Part shown: piece by piece, positions 27,174-36,369 of the stretch | Layout: each line of letters opens with the position of its first letter | How positions within the stretch are numbered: the stretch's first letter is position 1 | From: Leadbetterella byssophila DSM 17132 | GTDB lineage: Bacteria; Bacteroidota; Bacteroidia; Cytophagales; Spirosomataceae | NCBI RefSeq assembly: GCF_000166395.1 | Contig: NC_014655.1 | Location: forward strand, 3,596,001-3,660,000 | Reading direction: 5' to 3' | DNA: 64,000 bases | Translations under genes and position numbers: made by a program | The notes under the pieces: model-generated | What the model was told of the DNA's origin: nothing | The model's database searches: none | What the model saw: only the letters and a program-made list of their open reading frames with translations

Positions 27174-27208
27174 AAGGGGGTATTCTACCCCTTCATCTAT
27201 TTTTTTTA
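27174..27208 (+). terminator. probable terminator after obgE
   Basis: AAGGGG (27174-27179) and CCCCTT (27188-27193) form a stem; a run of eight T starts eight bases later (CATCTA then T). The T tract is displaced, so it may be inefficient. Confidence 0.55.
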
Positions 27209-27222
27209 TCTGCTTGGGATAG

Positions 27223-27230
27223 TATTTTTG
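27223..27230 (+). promoter_or_regulatory. candidate -7 element of the nuo operon
   Basis: TATTTTTG matches TAnnTTTG and lies 19 bases before the nuoA ATG. No -33 TTTG is seen at the right spacing. Confidence 0.45.
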
Positions 27231-27249
27231 TTTGTTAAAATTTCATTCA

Positions 27250-27624
27250 ATGTCAGTTAGTGTTCCTCAGGATTATTTACCACTTTTAATACAATTAGTT
27301 CTGGCTTTGGGTTTCGTAGTGATGACGCTGATTGCCACTCACTATTTGGGTCCAAAATTGCGAAGCAAAAAGAAGGATTTGCCTTTTGAATGTGGAGTAG
27401 AGAGTGTGGGTGATGCCCGTATGCCATTGAACGTTCGCTATTTTTTAACGGCGATTCTTTTTGTATTATTTGATGTGGAAGTAATTTTCATGTACCCTTG
27501 GGCGGTAAACTTTAAGGGCTTAGGATGGTTGGGCTTTTATGAAATGCTATTGTTTGTGGCATTCCTTATGGCCGGCTTCTATTACGTGATAAAGAAAGGA
27601 GTACTTGACTGGGAAAAAGAATAA
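27250..27624 (+). CDS. nuoA: NADH-quinone oxidoreductase subunit A
   Basis: The 124-residue protein has three membrane helices and the conserved [17 protein letters not shown] loop with its cysteine, which joins the membrane and peripheral arms near the quinone site. I start at the ATG at 27250; an in-frame TTG 18 bases upstream is less likely. First gene of a ten-gene complex I operon; nuoB follows after two bases. Confidence 0.95.
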   Translation: MSVSVPQDYLPLLIQLVLALGFVVMTLIATHYLGPKLRSKKKDLPFECGVESVGDARMPLNVRYFLTAILFVLFDVEVIFMYPWAVNFKGLGWLGFYEMLLFVAFLMAGFYYVIKKGVLDWEKE

Positions 27625-27626
27625 TT

Positions 27627-28184
27627 ATGAGCAGTGTTAAAATGGCAGATGCGCCTCCAGGATATGAAGGCCCGGGATTTTTTGCCACTTCCTTAGATAA
27701 AGTTATTGGATTAGCGCGGAGTCACTCTTTGTGGCCTCTGCCTTTTGCTACTTCCTGTTGTGGTATTGAGTTTATGGCCACCATGGGAGCTCATTACGAT
27801 ATCTCGCGTTTTGGTGCGGAGCGTCCAAGTTTCTCTCCTAGGCAGTCAGATGTATTATTAGTAATGGGTACCATAGCTAAGAAAATGGCTCCGGTAGTGA
27901 AACAAGTTTATTTGCAAATGGCAGAACCTCGCTGGGTGATTGCCGTGGGTGCTTGTGCTTCATCCGGAGGAATTTTTGATACCTATTCTGTACTTCAAGG
28001 TATAGATCGTGTAATACCTGTTGACGTGTACGTACCTGGCTGTCCTCCGCGTCCTGAACAGATTTTGGATGGTTTGATGCAGGTGCAGGAACTGGCTAAG
28101 AATGAGTCTCTGCGTCGTAGAAATAGTGAAGAATACAGAGCTTTATTAGAATCCTATAATATCCTAGAAAAGAATGATCAATAA
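27627..28184 (+). CDS. nuoB: NADH-quinone oxidoreductase subunit B
   Basis: NuoB carries iron-sulfur cluster N2, which reduces quinone. The 185 residues show the four cysteine ligands: the pair in [10 protein letters not shown], one in VGACASSGG, and one in [10 protein letters not shown]. Spacing to nuoA is two bases, and the 3-prime end overlaps nuoC by 11 bases. Confidence 0.97.
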   Translation: MSSVKMADAPPGYEGPGFFATSLDKVIGLARSHSLWPLPFATSCCGIEFMATMGAHYDISRFGAERPSFSPRQSDVLLVMGTIAKKMAPVVKQVYLQMAEPRWVIAVGACASSGGIFDTYSVLQGIDRVIPVDVYVPGCPPRPEQILDGLMQVQELAKNESLRRRNSEEYRALLESYNILEKNDQ

Positions 28185-28674
28185 TCAGACTCTGGTAGAA
28201 GAAATCAGTGGACAATTCGGTGAGAAGGTACGTGGGTTTGAAGAAAATTCAGGTATACTGTCCTTTGTAGCCTCACCGGAGGATCTTTTGGATATCGTTT
28301 CTTTCTTGAAAGAACACCCGGTTCTTAAATTCAACTTCCTTACGGATATCACCGGAATACATTTTCCGGATAATGAAGGAGCAGAATTTTGCTCTCTTTA
28401 TATGTTACACAGTTGGGAAAACAGAATCAGAGTTAGAATCCGCGTTTTCCTTTCGAAAGATAACTTAGAAGTTCCATCCTTAACTCCTATATTCAAAGGA
28501 GCGGACTGGATGGAAAGAGAGGCTTTTGATTTCTATGGAATAATATATACGGGACATCCTAACCTGAAACGCATATTGAATATGGAAGATATGGATTATC
28601 ATCCAATGAGAAAGGAATATGCATTGGAAGATCCTACCCGTAGGGATAAAATTGATGACTTGTTTGGACGATGA
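28174..28674 (+). CDS. nuoC: NADH-quinone oxidoreductase subunit C
   Basis: The 166-residue 30-kDa-type subunit includes the signature [20 protein letters not shown] (about residues 113-132) and ends with the [11 protein letters not shown] region. NuoC is part of the Q module with NuoB, D and I. It is separate from nuoD, unlike the fused NuoCD of enterobacteria, and overlaps nuoD by four bases. Confidence 0.95.
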   Translation: MINNQTLVEEISGQFGEKVRGFEENSGILSFVASPEDLLDIVSFLKEHPVLKFNFLTDITGIHFPDNEGAEFCSLYMLHSWENRIRVRIRVFLSKDNLEVPSLTPIFKGADWMEREAFDFYGIIYTGHPNLKRILNMEDMDYHPMRKEYALEDPTRRDKIDDLFGR

Positions 28675-29906
28675 ATAATAGCATAGTAGCACGTACACAA
28701 GAAGAGGCATTGGCCTTGAATATACCCATTCAAGAGGAGAATAATTATACTACTCTGAACCTTGGGCCTACTCACCCTGCCACTCATGGGATTTTCCAGA
28801 ACATCCTGACTATGGATGGTGAGAGAATCGTGTCGAGTGAAATGACGGTAGGGTATATTCACAGAGCTTTTGAAAAGATAGCTGAAAGAAGACCTTTCTA
28901 TCAGATCACCACCCTTACTGACCGTATGAACTATTGTTCATCTCCGATCAATAATATGGGATGGCACATGACGGTGGAGAAGTTGCTAGGCATCACCGTT
29001 CCCAAAAGAGCTCAGTATATCCGTGTGATCATGATGGAATTAGCGAGGATCGCTGACCATTTGATATGTTCTTCTATCATGGGTGTAGATACGGGAGCAT
29101 TCTCCGGTTTCTTGTATGTAATGCAGGAGAGGGAAAAGATCTATGAGATCTATGAGGAGATGTGTGGAGCTCGTTTGACTACGAATATGGGTAGAATTGG
29201 TGGTATGGAGAGAGATCTTTCGCCTACCGCTATCAAGAAGATTAAAGATTTGGTTTATAATTCCTTACCAAAGGTTTTTGCTGAATTTGAATCTTTGTTT
29301 GACAGAAACAGAATATTTAGAGATAGAACCATAGGAGTGGGACCTGTTAGTCAGGAAATGGCCATGTCTTATGGTTTCACGGGTCCTAACTTGCGTGCCA
29401 CAGGTATTGATTATGACGTAAGGGTAATGGAGCCGTATTCTTCGTACGAAGATTTTGAGTTTGAGATCCCTGTTGGACATAACGGTGATACTTACGATAG
29501 ATACAAGGTTAGAAATGCAGAGGTATGGGAGAGTATAAAGATCATTCGTCAGGCTATTGAAAACCTTCCGGAGGGTGATTATCATGCGAATGAGAATCAT
29601 TATTACTTGCCTCCAAAACAAGCCGTATATCAAAACATGGAAGCCCTGATCTATCACTTCAAGATAGTTATGGGTGAGATAGATGCTCCTGTAGGTGAAG
29701 TGTACCATGCAGTAGAGGGCGGTAATGGAGAATTAGGTTTCTATCTGGTTTCAGATGGAGGAAGAACGCCTTATCGTTTGCATTTTAGAAGACCATGTTT
29801 CATTTATTATCAGGCTTTCGGTGAGCTGATAAAAGGAGGTACAGTCTCTGATGCCATTCCTATTATGAGTAGTTTGAACGTTATCGCCGGAGAATTAGAC
29901 GCCTAA
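28671..29906 (+). CDS. nuoD: NADH-quinone oxidoreductase subunit D
   Basis: The 49-kDa-type subunit forms the quinone cavity with NuoB. The 411 residues contain NLGPTHPATHGIFQNI (about 30-45), GYIHRAFEKIAE, and the C-terminal FRRPCFIYYQAFGELIKGG. The histidine and tyrosine region of the quinone headgroup site (GPTHPATHG) is intact. The start is set by the ATGA overlap with nuoC. Confidence 0.97.
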   Translation: MNNSIVARTQEEALALNIPIQEENNYTTLNLGPTHPATHGIFQNILTMDGERIVSSEMTVGYIHRAFEKIAERRPFYQITTLTDRMNYCSSPINNMGWHMTVEKLLGITVPKRAQYIRVIMMELARIADHLICSSIMGVDTGAFSGFLYVMQEREKIYEIYEEMCGARLTTNMGRIGGMERDLSPTAIKKIKDLVYNSLPKVFAEFESLFDRNRIFRDRTIGVGPVSQEMAMSYGFTGPNLRATGIDYDVRVMEPYSSYEDFEFEIPVGHNGDTYDRYKVRNAEVWESIKIIRQAIENLPEGDYHANENHYYLPPKQAVYQNMEALIYHFKIVMGEIDAPVGEVYHAVEGGNGELGFYLVSDGGRTPYRLHFRRPCFIYYQAFGELIKGGTVSDAIPIMSSLNVIAGELDA

Positions 29907-29910
29907 GATT

Positions 29911-30396
29911 ATGGAGAATATAGCATTTACTGAAGATAACTGGGCGAAAGCTCAAGAGATCATAGCCAGATATCCGGAAGGAAGACAGAAATCTGCCTTG
30001 TTGCCTTTGTTGCATTTGGCACAAGAACAGCACGGTTGGGTTAGTCCGGCTGTGATGGATTATATAGCGGAAATCTTGAAGATCCAACCCGTAGAAGTGT
30101 ATGAAGTAGCCACGTTTTATACCATGTTCCATTTGGAACCGGTAGGTAAACATGTAATTGAGTACTGTAGAACAGGTCCTTGTTGTACAGTAGGAGGAGA
30201 AGAGGTTTACGATCATCTTAAGGAGCGATTGGGAATTGCTTCTAATCAAACTACTTCTGATGGTTTATTCACTTTGAAAGAAGTAGAATGTCTGGCCGCC
30301 TGTGGCTGGGGACCTTGTTTCCAGATTAAAGAGAAATTCTTTATGCAATTAGATAAGGCTAAAGTAGATCAAATCATTGACGAATTGAGCAAGTAA
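29911..30396 (+). CDS. nuoE: NADH-quinone oxidoreductase subunit E
   Basis: NuoE holds the binuclear cluster N1a of the NADH-dehydrogenase module. The 161 residues have the four cysteines in CRTGPCC (first two, in a C-x4-C pattern) and CLAACGWGPCF (last two). The N-terminal helix region ALLPLLHLAQEQHGWVSPAVMDYIAE is typical. nuoF follows after one base. Confidence 0.96.
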   Translation: MENIAFTEDNWAKAQEIIARYPEGRQKSALLPLLHLAQEQHGWVSPAVMDYIAEILKIQPVEVYEVATFYTMFHLEPVGKHVIEYCRTGPCCTVGGEEVYDHLKERLGIASNQTTSDGLFTLKEVECLAACGWGPCFQIKEKFFMQLDKAKVDQIIDELSK

Positions 30397-30397
30397 T

Positions 30398-31738
30398 ATG
30401 GGATTAAAGATTCTTACCGAGCATATACATATTCCGGGAATTAACACTTTTGAAGTTTACCGGAAGCATGGAGGATACAGCGCCGTAGAAAAGGCTTTAA
30501 AAACCATGAGTCCGGATGAGGTGGTGGAAGAAGTGAAGAAATCCGGAATCAGAGGTAGAGGTGGTGCCGGTTTTCCCATGGGGATGAAATGGTCATTCTT
30601 AGCAAAACCGGAAGGTGTGCCAAGATATTTGGTATGTAACGGGGACGAATCAGAACCCGGAACCTTTAAGGACCATTACTTGATGAAGAATATTCCTCAC
30701 CTCCTGATTGAAGGGATGATTGTTTCCAGCTTCGCTCTGGGTGCAAATAAATCTTTCATCTATGTTAGAGGAGAGTTAATGTATGTCATCCGTATCCTTG
30801 AAAAAGCTATTGAAGAGGCCAAAGCTGCCGGCTTCTTAGGTAAAAATATTTTGGGTACAGGTTATGATTTAGAATTGGTTGTTCAACCTGGTGGTGGAGC
30901 TTATATCTGTGGAGAAGAAACGGCTCTTTTGGAATCTCTAGAAGGGAAACGTGGTAATCCTAGAAATAAACCTCCTTTCCCTGCGGTTAAAGGTTTATAT
31001 GAAAGTCCTACGGTTGTAAATAACGTAGAGTCAATCGCCAATACTCCATGGATTGTGAATAATGGAGGCGATGCTTATGCATCTATAGGTATAGGTAGAA
31101 GTACAGGTACTAAATTGATTTCTGCTTCCGGTAATGTGAAGAAGCCGGGGGTTTATGAGATTGAGTTAGGTGTACCGGTAGAAGAGTTTATCTATTCTGA
31201 TGAGTATCTCGGTGGAATCAGAGATGGCCATTATCTGAAAGCTGTAGTAGCCGGAGGTTCCTCTGTGCCTATTTTGCCGGCAAATTTGATCTTGAAAACG
31301 GCAGGGGGTGAACAGCGTCTTATGACGTATGAATCATTGTCGGACGGTGGATTCGCCACAGGTACCATGTTAGGTTCCGGCGGATTTATAGTGATGGATG
31401 AAACCAACTGTATTGTTCGTAATACTTGGAATTTCTCCAGATTCTATCACCATGAATCTTGCGGACAATGTTCTCCTTGTAGAGAAGGTACGGGGTGGTT
31501 AGAAAAAGTATTGTATAGAATAGAACACGGCCAAGGAAACGAAAGAGATATTGACCTTCTTGTGGACGTAGCGAAGAGGATAGAGGGAAATACCATTTGT
31601 CCGCTAGGTGATGCAGCTGCATGGCCGGTAGGTAGCGCCATTCGTCATTTCCGTGACGAGTTTGAATGGCACATAAAAAATCCGTCAGAAGCTACCCGTA
31701 AAGGGGCAGTATACATGCCGGAAAATGTTTTAGCTTAA
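30398..31738 (+). CDS. nuoF: NADH-quinone oxidoreductase subunit F
   Basis: NuoF binds NADH and FMN and cluster N3. The 446 residues contain the Gly-rich nucleotide loop GRGGAGFPMGMKW, the FMN-region YICGEETALLESLEGKRG, and the 4Fe4S ligands CGQCSPCREG with the last Cys in CPLGDAAAW. Length and order are standard. Confidence 0.97.
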   Translation: MGLKILTEHIHIPGINTFEVYRKHGGYSAVEKALKTMSPDEVVEEVKKSGIRGRGGAGFPMGMKWSFLAKPEGVPRYLVCNGDESEPGTFKDHYLMKNIPHLLIEGMIVSSFALGANKSFIYVRGELMYVIRILEKAIEEAKAAGFLGKNILGTGYDLELVVQPGGGAYICGEETALLESLEGKRGNPRNKPPFPAVKGLYESPTVVNNVESIANTPWIVNNGGDAYASIGIGRSTGTKLISASGNVKKPGVYEIELGVPVEEFIYSDEYLGGIRDGHYLKAVVAGGSSVPILPANLILKTAGGEQRLMTYESLSDGGFATGTMLGSGGFIVMDETNCIVRNTWNFSRFYHHESCGQCSPCREGTGWLEKVLYRIEHGQGNERDIDLLVDVAKRIEGNTICPLGDAAAWPVGSAIRHFRDEFEWHIKNPSEATRKGAVYMPENVLA

Positions 31739-31754
31739 AAATTTTGAAGAGATT

Positions 31755-32843
31755 ATGGATGCTCCGCAATTGATAAAAGTAACCATAGACGGAAGAGAAA
31801 TACAAGTGCCTGTAGGTACAACTATTTTGGAAGCTGCCAGACAAATTGGTCCGGATGTAGCTCCTCCGGCCATGTGTTATTATAAGCCGCTTAAAGGTTC
31901 CGGTGGTAAATGTAGAGCTTGTTTAGTGAAGGTGACTCAAGGTTCCGAGAAGGATCCACGTCCTATGCCTAAACTGGTGGCTTCATGTATTACAGGGGTT
32001 CAAGACGGTATGGTCGTTGAGAACTTCACGAACCCGGATGTGGTGAATGCCAGAAAAGGCATCGTAGAATTCTTATTGATCAATCACCCTCTGGATTGTC
32101 CGGTTTGTGATCAGGCCGGTGAATGCCATTTACAGGATTTTGCCTATGAAAATGGACTTGCTACTACTCGCTATGAGGAAGAGAGAAGAACCTTTGAGCG
32201 TGAAGATATAGGTGATAAGATCCAGTTGCACATGAATCGCTGTATCTTGTGTTATCGCTGTGTTTATACGGCTAACCAGATTACGGATCAAAGGGTACAT
32301 GGGGTAATGTACAGGGGTGATCATGCGGAGATCAGTACTTATATTAACAAGGCTATCGATAATGATTTCTCAGGTAACGTTATTGACGTTTGTCCTGTGG
32401 GTGCATTGACAGATAAAACCTACCGTTTCAAAAGCAGAGTATGGTTCTCAAAACCGGTAGATGCACATCGTGATTGCGATAAATGCTGTGGAAAGGTTAA
32501 TCTTTGGTACAAAGGGGATGAGGTGATCCGTGTCACTGCACGTAAGAACCAGTGGGGAGAAGTGGAGGATTTCATTTGTAATACCTGTAGATTTGATAAA
32601 AAGAATACTTCCGACTGGGTAATAGAAGGACCTACCAAAGTTTCTCGTGCTTCAGTGATTTCTGCTAACAAGTATGGTAAGGATGTCATTAAAAAGACTC
32701 CATATGGCTTGCAACATGCAGCACTTAACTTCAAGCAGATTGATGACGCTAGGGAGTATAATAAGGATTTGAAGGAAATTGCTCAATCAGAGGATTACAA
32801 AGCGCTGATGGAGAAAAACGAGGCTTATTTTTCTAAGAAATAA
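31755..32843 (+). CDS. nuoG: NADH-quinone oxidoreductase subunit G, short form
   Basis: The 362-residue protein has the 2Fe2S domain (CYYKPLKGSGGKCRACLVKV and a later Cys), the HPLDCPVCDQAGECHLQD ligands, RCILCYRCV with VIDVCPVGAL, and a further cysteine set (CDKCCGKVNLW, FICNTCRF) of the molybdopterin-domain iron-sulfur type. The large molybdopterin oxidoreductase-like C-terminal domain of canonical NuoG (700-900 residues) is absent. This short form is known in Bacteroidota, so it is not a local break. It overlaps nuoH by one base (TAATG). Confidence 0.92.
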   Translation: MDAPQLIKVTIDGREIQVPVGTTILEAARQIGPDVAPPAMCYYKPLKGSGGKCRACLVKVTQGSEKDPRPMPKLVASCITGVQDGMVVENFTNPDVVNARKGIVEFLLINHPLDCPVCDQAGECHLQDFAYENGLATTRYEEERRTFEREDIGDKIQLHMNRCILCYRCVYTANQITDQRVHGVMYRGDHAEISTYINKAIDNDFSGNVIDVCPVGALTDKTYRFKSRVWFSKPVDAHRDCDKCCGKVNLWYKGDEVIRVTARKNQWGEVEDFICNTCRFDKKNTSDWVIEGPTKVSRASVISANKYGKDVIKKTPYGLQHAALNFKQIDDAREYNKDLKEIAQSEDYKALMEKNEAYFSKK

Positions 32844-33979
32844 TGGATTCAATTTTACTAATAAAAGGAATTATCATCTTAGTGATCTTTGCACTAAGTT
32901 TAGGAATAGCCGCATATGAAACGTACTTTGAACGTGTAGTTGCTGCCTTTATTCAAGATAGGGTAGGTCCGGACAGGGCTGGGCCTTATGGAATTTTCCA
33001 GCCCTTAGCTGATGCCGGGAAACTTTTCTTTAAAGAAGATTTTGTGCCCTCAATGGCTGATAAATGGCTGTTTATCATAGGACCGGGTATAGCCATGTTT
33101 ACTGCATTGATGAGCAGCGCCGTTATACCGTTTGGGGATACCCTGAAGATTGGTGAACATCTTGTTCCTATCCAAGGTATGGATGTGAACATTGGTGTTT
33201 TATGGGTGTTTGGTGTAGTGGCCTTAGGAGTGTATGGAATGCTGATCGGTGGATGGGCATCAAATAACAAATACTCCCTATATGGTGCTATTCGTGCTGC
33301 ATCTCAAGCTATTTCTTATGAGATCGCATTGGGACTTTGTTTACTTGCCGTTATTCTGGTAACAGGTTCTCTTTCGTTGAGAGAGATTGCTAATAATCAA
33401 CATGGCATAAACTGGAATGTGTTCTATCAGCCGGTTGGCTTTATCTTATTCTTCGTTTGTGCTCTTGCAGAATGTAACCGTACTCCATTTGACTTACCTG
33501 AAGCAGAAGCGGAATTAGTAGTAGGTTATATGACGGAATACGGTTCCATGAAGATGGGTCTTTACATGTTCGCTGAATACGTTAACATGTTTATTTCATC
33601 TACTATCATGGCTACACTCTATTTTGGAGCGTACAACTATCCCGGCATGGATTGGGTAAGAGAATTTTTGATCGCCAAAATGGGTGATGTAAGCGGTCAT
33701 AATGTGGCTACTTTGATCGGTACTGCCGTATTATTCCTGAAGATCTTTATGTTTATCTTCATTTTCATGTGGATTCGCTGGACACTACCTCGTTTTAAAT
33801 ACGAACAATTGATGAAATTAGGCTGGCAATGGATGGTTCCATTAGCTATGGTGAACTTGGTAGTTATGGCAGTAGCCACTTTGACAGGTAAAACCCTGTT
33901 AGTAGCATGGTTAGGTATGGGAGGCTTCTTGCTGATCTACTTTACCGGTAGAAGTATGTACGAAAAACGTTTTAATTGA
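32843..33979 (+). CDS. nuoH: NADH-quinone oxidoreductase subunit H
   Basis: NuoH is the membrane subunit next to the quinone tunnel. The 378 residues have the signature YETYFERVVAAFIQDRVGPDR (about 24-44), the CALAECNRTPFDLPEAEAELV loop and eight predicted helices. The one-base overlap with nuoG and overlap with the nuoI frame are typical of tight coupling. Confidence 0.97.
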   Translation: MDSILLIKGIIILVIFALSLGIAAYETYFERVVAAFIQDRVGPDRAGPYGIFQPLADAGKLFFKEDFVPSMADKWLFIIGPGIAMFTALMSSAVIPFGDTLKIGEHLVPIQGMDVNIGVLWVFGVVALGVYGMLIGGWASNNKYSLYGAIRAASQAISYEIALGLCLLAVILVTGSLSLREIANNQHGINWNVFYQPVGFILFFVCALAECNRTPFDLPEAEAELVVGYMTEYGSMKMGLYMFAEYVNMFISSTIMATLYFGAYNYPGMDWVREFLIAKMGDVSGHNVATLIGTAVLFLKIFMFIFIFMWIRWTLPRFKYEQLMKLGWQWMVPLAMVNLVVMAVATLTGKTLLVAWLGMGGFLLIYFTGRSMYEKRFN

Positions 33980-33984
33980 GCCGT

Positions 33985-34536
33985 ATGCAGTTAACTAATA
34001 GAGCGAAGAAGACGGATAAGTCCGACTTGAATGTGGTGGAAAAAACCTACCTTCCCGGAGTATTTAAAGGGATGGCCATTACATTAAAACATTTCTTTTC
34101 TCCTAAGCCGACCATTCGTTATCCGGAGCAAAAAAGATATTTAGGGCCGGTGTTTCGTGGCCACCATATTCTCAAAAGGGATGAGCAAGGTAGAGAACGT
34201 TGTACGGCTTGTGGACTATGTGCTGTAGCCTGTCCTGCGGAAGCTATCTCCATGGTAGCCGCAGAGCGTGTAAAAGGCGAAGAGCATTTGTATAGAGAAG
34301 AGAAGTATGCCGCGGCATACGAGATTAATATGCTTCGTTGTATCTTCTGTGGGCTTTGTGAAGAAGCTTGTCCAAAACAGGCCATCTATCTGCGCCATGA
34401 TAAATTTGTTCCTGTATTCACCGGAAGAGAAGATGTCATTTATGGCAAAGACCAGTTAGTAGAAGATATGAACGAAAGATACAATAGAGAGGCTTGGACA
34501 AAAGAAGAGATGGCCAAACTTTGGGATAAACAATAA
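33985..34536 (+). CDS. nuoI: NADH-quinone oxidoreductase subunit I
   Basis: NuoI carries clusters N6a and N6b. The 183 residues contain two 4Fe4S motifs, CTACGLCAVACP and CIFCGLCEEACP. I use the ATG at 33985; an in-frame TTG at 33976 overlapping the nuoH stop is an alternative start. nuoJ follows after seven bases. Confidence 0.95.
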   Translation: MQLTNRAKKTDKSDLNVVEKTYLPGVFKGMAITLKHFFSPKPTIRYPEQKRYLGPVFRGHHILKRDEQGRERCTACGLCAVACPAEAISMVAAERVKGEEHLYREEKYAAAYEINMLRCIFCGLCEEACPKQAIYLRHDKFVPVFTGREDVIYGKDQLVEDMNERYNREAWTKEEMAKLWDKQ

Positions 34537-34543
34537 TCAGACT

Positions 34544-35080
34544 ATGGAGTTTTTTAAGAATATAGCAATGGTGGAGTGGGTATTCTATTTCTTTGCAGTA
34601 CTTGCTCTTTGTGGGGCTTTGGGCACTATCCTGTCTAAGAAACCAATGCACAGTGTAATTGCCCTAATTATCACCTTCTTTTCTTTGTCAGGAATTTATG
34701 TTTTGCTTAATGCTCAGTTTTTAGCTGTAGTTAACATCATTGTTTATGCCGGTGCCATCATGGTTCTTTTCTTGTTTGTGATTATGTTTCTTAATCTTAG
34801 ACAAGAAAGTAATGAACTTCGTAACACTCCTATGATCCTGGCTGCTACCATTTCTGGATTAATTTTGGTGTTAATGCTCGTTGCCGTATACAGAAAGGCC
34901 TATTTTGCTCCTGTAAATCCGGTTACTTTTAGAGCTGAGACAGGTATGATAGAAAACCTCGGTACTTTATTGTACCGTCATTATATGCTACCTTTTGAAT
35001 TGGTTTCTGTATTGTTCCTAGTAGCAATATCCGGAGCTATCTTGATCGGTAAACGTGAAAAAGGTGGAAGACACTTCTAA
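34544..35080 (+). CDS. nuoJ: NADH-quinone oxidoreductase subunit J
   Basis: This 178-residue membrane protein has five predicted helices and the conserved NAQFLAVVNIIVYAGAIMVLFLFVIM segment of NuoJ. It is the last nuo gene here. nuoK, nuoL, nuoM and nuoN, which normally follow directly, are absent; a terminator comes next. The antiporter-like membrane arm must be encoded elsewhere if the complex is complete. Confidence 0.94.
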   Translation: MEFFKNIAMVEWVFYFFAVLALCGALGTILSKKPMHSVIALIITFFSLSGIYVLLNAQFLAVVNIIVYAGAIMVLFLFVIMFLNLRQESNELRNTPMILAATISGLILVLMLVAVYRKAYFAPVNPVTFRAETGMIENLGTLLYRHYMLPFELVSVLFLVAISGAILIGKREKGGRHF

Positions 35081-35103
35081 GATTTGTTCTTCAGAAAATT
35101 CTT

Positions 35104-35130
35104 AAGGGAAGGGTAAAACCTTCCCTTTTT
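35104..35130 (+). terminator. terminator after nuoJ
   Basis: AAGGGAAGG (35104-35112) and CCTTCCCTT (35119-35127) with a 6-base loop and a T run end the nuo transcript 23 bases after the nuoJ stop. Confidence 0.85.
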
Positions 35131-35159
35131 GTTTAAATTGCTTTTAAAAATATTTGACT

Positions 35160-35675
35160 ATGGCATTGTTTCTTCCGGTACAGGGAAAGAGTCCTGAGTA
35201 TGGTGAAAATTGTTGGTTTGCTCCGAATGCTACCGTGGTAGGTGATGTAAGTATGGGGAAGGATTGTACCGTGTGGTTTAATGCGGTGATACGCGGCGAT
35301 GTGAACAAGATCGTCATGGGAGATAGGGTGAATATCCAGGATGGTGCAGTAATCCATTGCACGTACAAAAAAACAGAAACGAGGATTGGAAATTATGTTA
35401 GCATAGCACATAATGCTATAGTTCACGGTTGTACCATAGAGGATGAGGTATTGATAGGTATGGGAGCCATCATTATGGATGGTGCTCATATAGGTAAGAA
35501 TGCCATTGTAGGGGCAGGTGCTATAGTGACACAAAACACGGTGGTGCCTCCTGGAACAGTTTGGGCGGGTAACCCTGCAAAATACATTAAAGATGTTAGT
35601 CCGGAACTAGCTGAAGTGTTTATGCGTACAGCAAATAATTATGTGATGTACGCAGATTGGTTCGCTAATCCTTAG
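35160..35675 (+). CDS. gamma carbonic anhydrase family protein
   Basis: The 171 residues form a left-handed beta-helix of hexapeptide repeats (NATVVGDVSMG, AVIRGDVNKI, NAIVGAGAIV). His66, His84 and His89 have the spacing of the zinc ligands of gamma carbonic anhydrases, and Arg45/Asp47 match conserved contacts, so catalysis or zinc binding is plausible. I start at the ATG at 35160; an in-frame TTG six bases upstream is less likely. It lies just after the nuo operon but behind a terminator. Its last 11 bases overlap the opposite-strand gene. Confidence 0.88.
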   Translation: MALFLPVQGKSPEYGENCWFAPNATVVGDVSMGKDCTVWFNAVIRGDVNKIVMGDRVNIQDGAVIHCTYKKTETRIGNYVSIAHNAIVHGCTIEDEVLIGMGAIIMDGAHIGKNAIVGAGAIVTQNTVVPPGTVWAGNPAKYIKDVSPELAEVFMRTANNYVMYADWFANP

Positions 35676-36369
35676 TCTTTGCGCGGAAGATTTCACTCCT
35701 GACATCTTTTTCGTCAGGGGTGACGGTGCTGGTGTTTAAGCCTTTTAGGAGATTTCCGTTTTTGACACTCTTAATAAAGTTGACCCAACTGCCCGCATTT
35801 GCCAGAGGATTTAGGGTAGTAAATCGTGAGTTTTGGGCATGATTATATTGCTGTTCTAAAGCATATCTGTAGTTACCCATGGAGCTCATTGGCATAGACA
35901 TGGCAATGGACCTCAGGGTGTTACTACCTAAATTCTTTTCTATAATCTTTCTTTCTTCTTCATTAGGGGTTTCCATGGATAGGAAAGCTAATTTGAATTC
36001 CTCTTCGGTACGGAAAGGATATACTTTTACCTCTTTAAGCCATTTGTTGTCTATATTCAGTTCTACCACCGCAGAGTACGACAACCCTGTTCCTTTAGGT
36101 ATAATGTGATACTGTGGCTTGAATCCTAGGAAGGAAAAGACTATAGAGTCGCCGGGGAAAACGTCTAAGATGAAATATCCTTTGCTATTGGTTTGAACAC
36201 CTTTGCCCGCCCTGTGATTGATCACGTATGCGCCTACCATGGGTTCATCTGTATTACCATCTATGACAAAGCCGGAGAAGGTAATAAACTTCTGCTCCCC
36301 TTGAGCAAATACGGTGGAAACTGCGCTAAGGGATAGTAAAAGGATTAGGGTAAAGATCAGGCGTCTCAA
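35665..36369 (-). CDS. secreted protein with CarboxypepD_reg-like domain
   Basis: The 234 residues start with a signal peptide (MRRLIFTLILLLSLSAVSTVFA) followed by one CarboxypepD_reg-like beta-sandwich (FSGFVIDGNTDEPMVGAYVINHR, NSKGYFILDVFPGDSIVFSFLGF), as found at the N terminus of SusC-type receptors and in free-standing surface proteins. The C-terminal 120 residues are not recognised. It is the last gene of a minus-strand cluster, overlapping cdsA by four bases. It converges with the gamma carbonic anhydrase gene with an 11-base overlap. Confidence 0.8.
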   Translation of the reverse strand: MRRLIFTLILLLSLSAVSTVFAQGEQKFITFSGFVIDGNTDEPMVGAYVINHRAGKGVQTNSKGYFILDVFPGDSIVFSFLGFKPQYHIIPKGTGLSYSAVVELNIDNKWLKEVKVYPFRTEEEFKLAFLSMETPNEEERKIIEKNLGSNTLRSIAMSMPMSSMGNYRYALEQQYNHAQNSRFTTLNPLANAGSWVNFIKSVKNGNLLKGLNTSTVTPDEKDVRSEIFRAKTKD

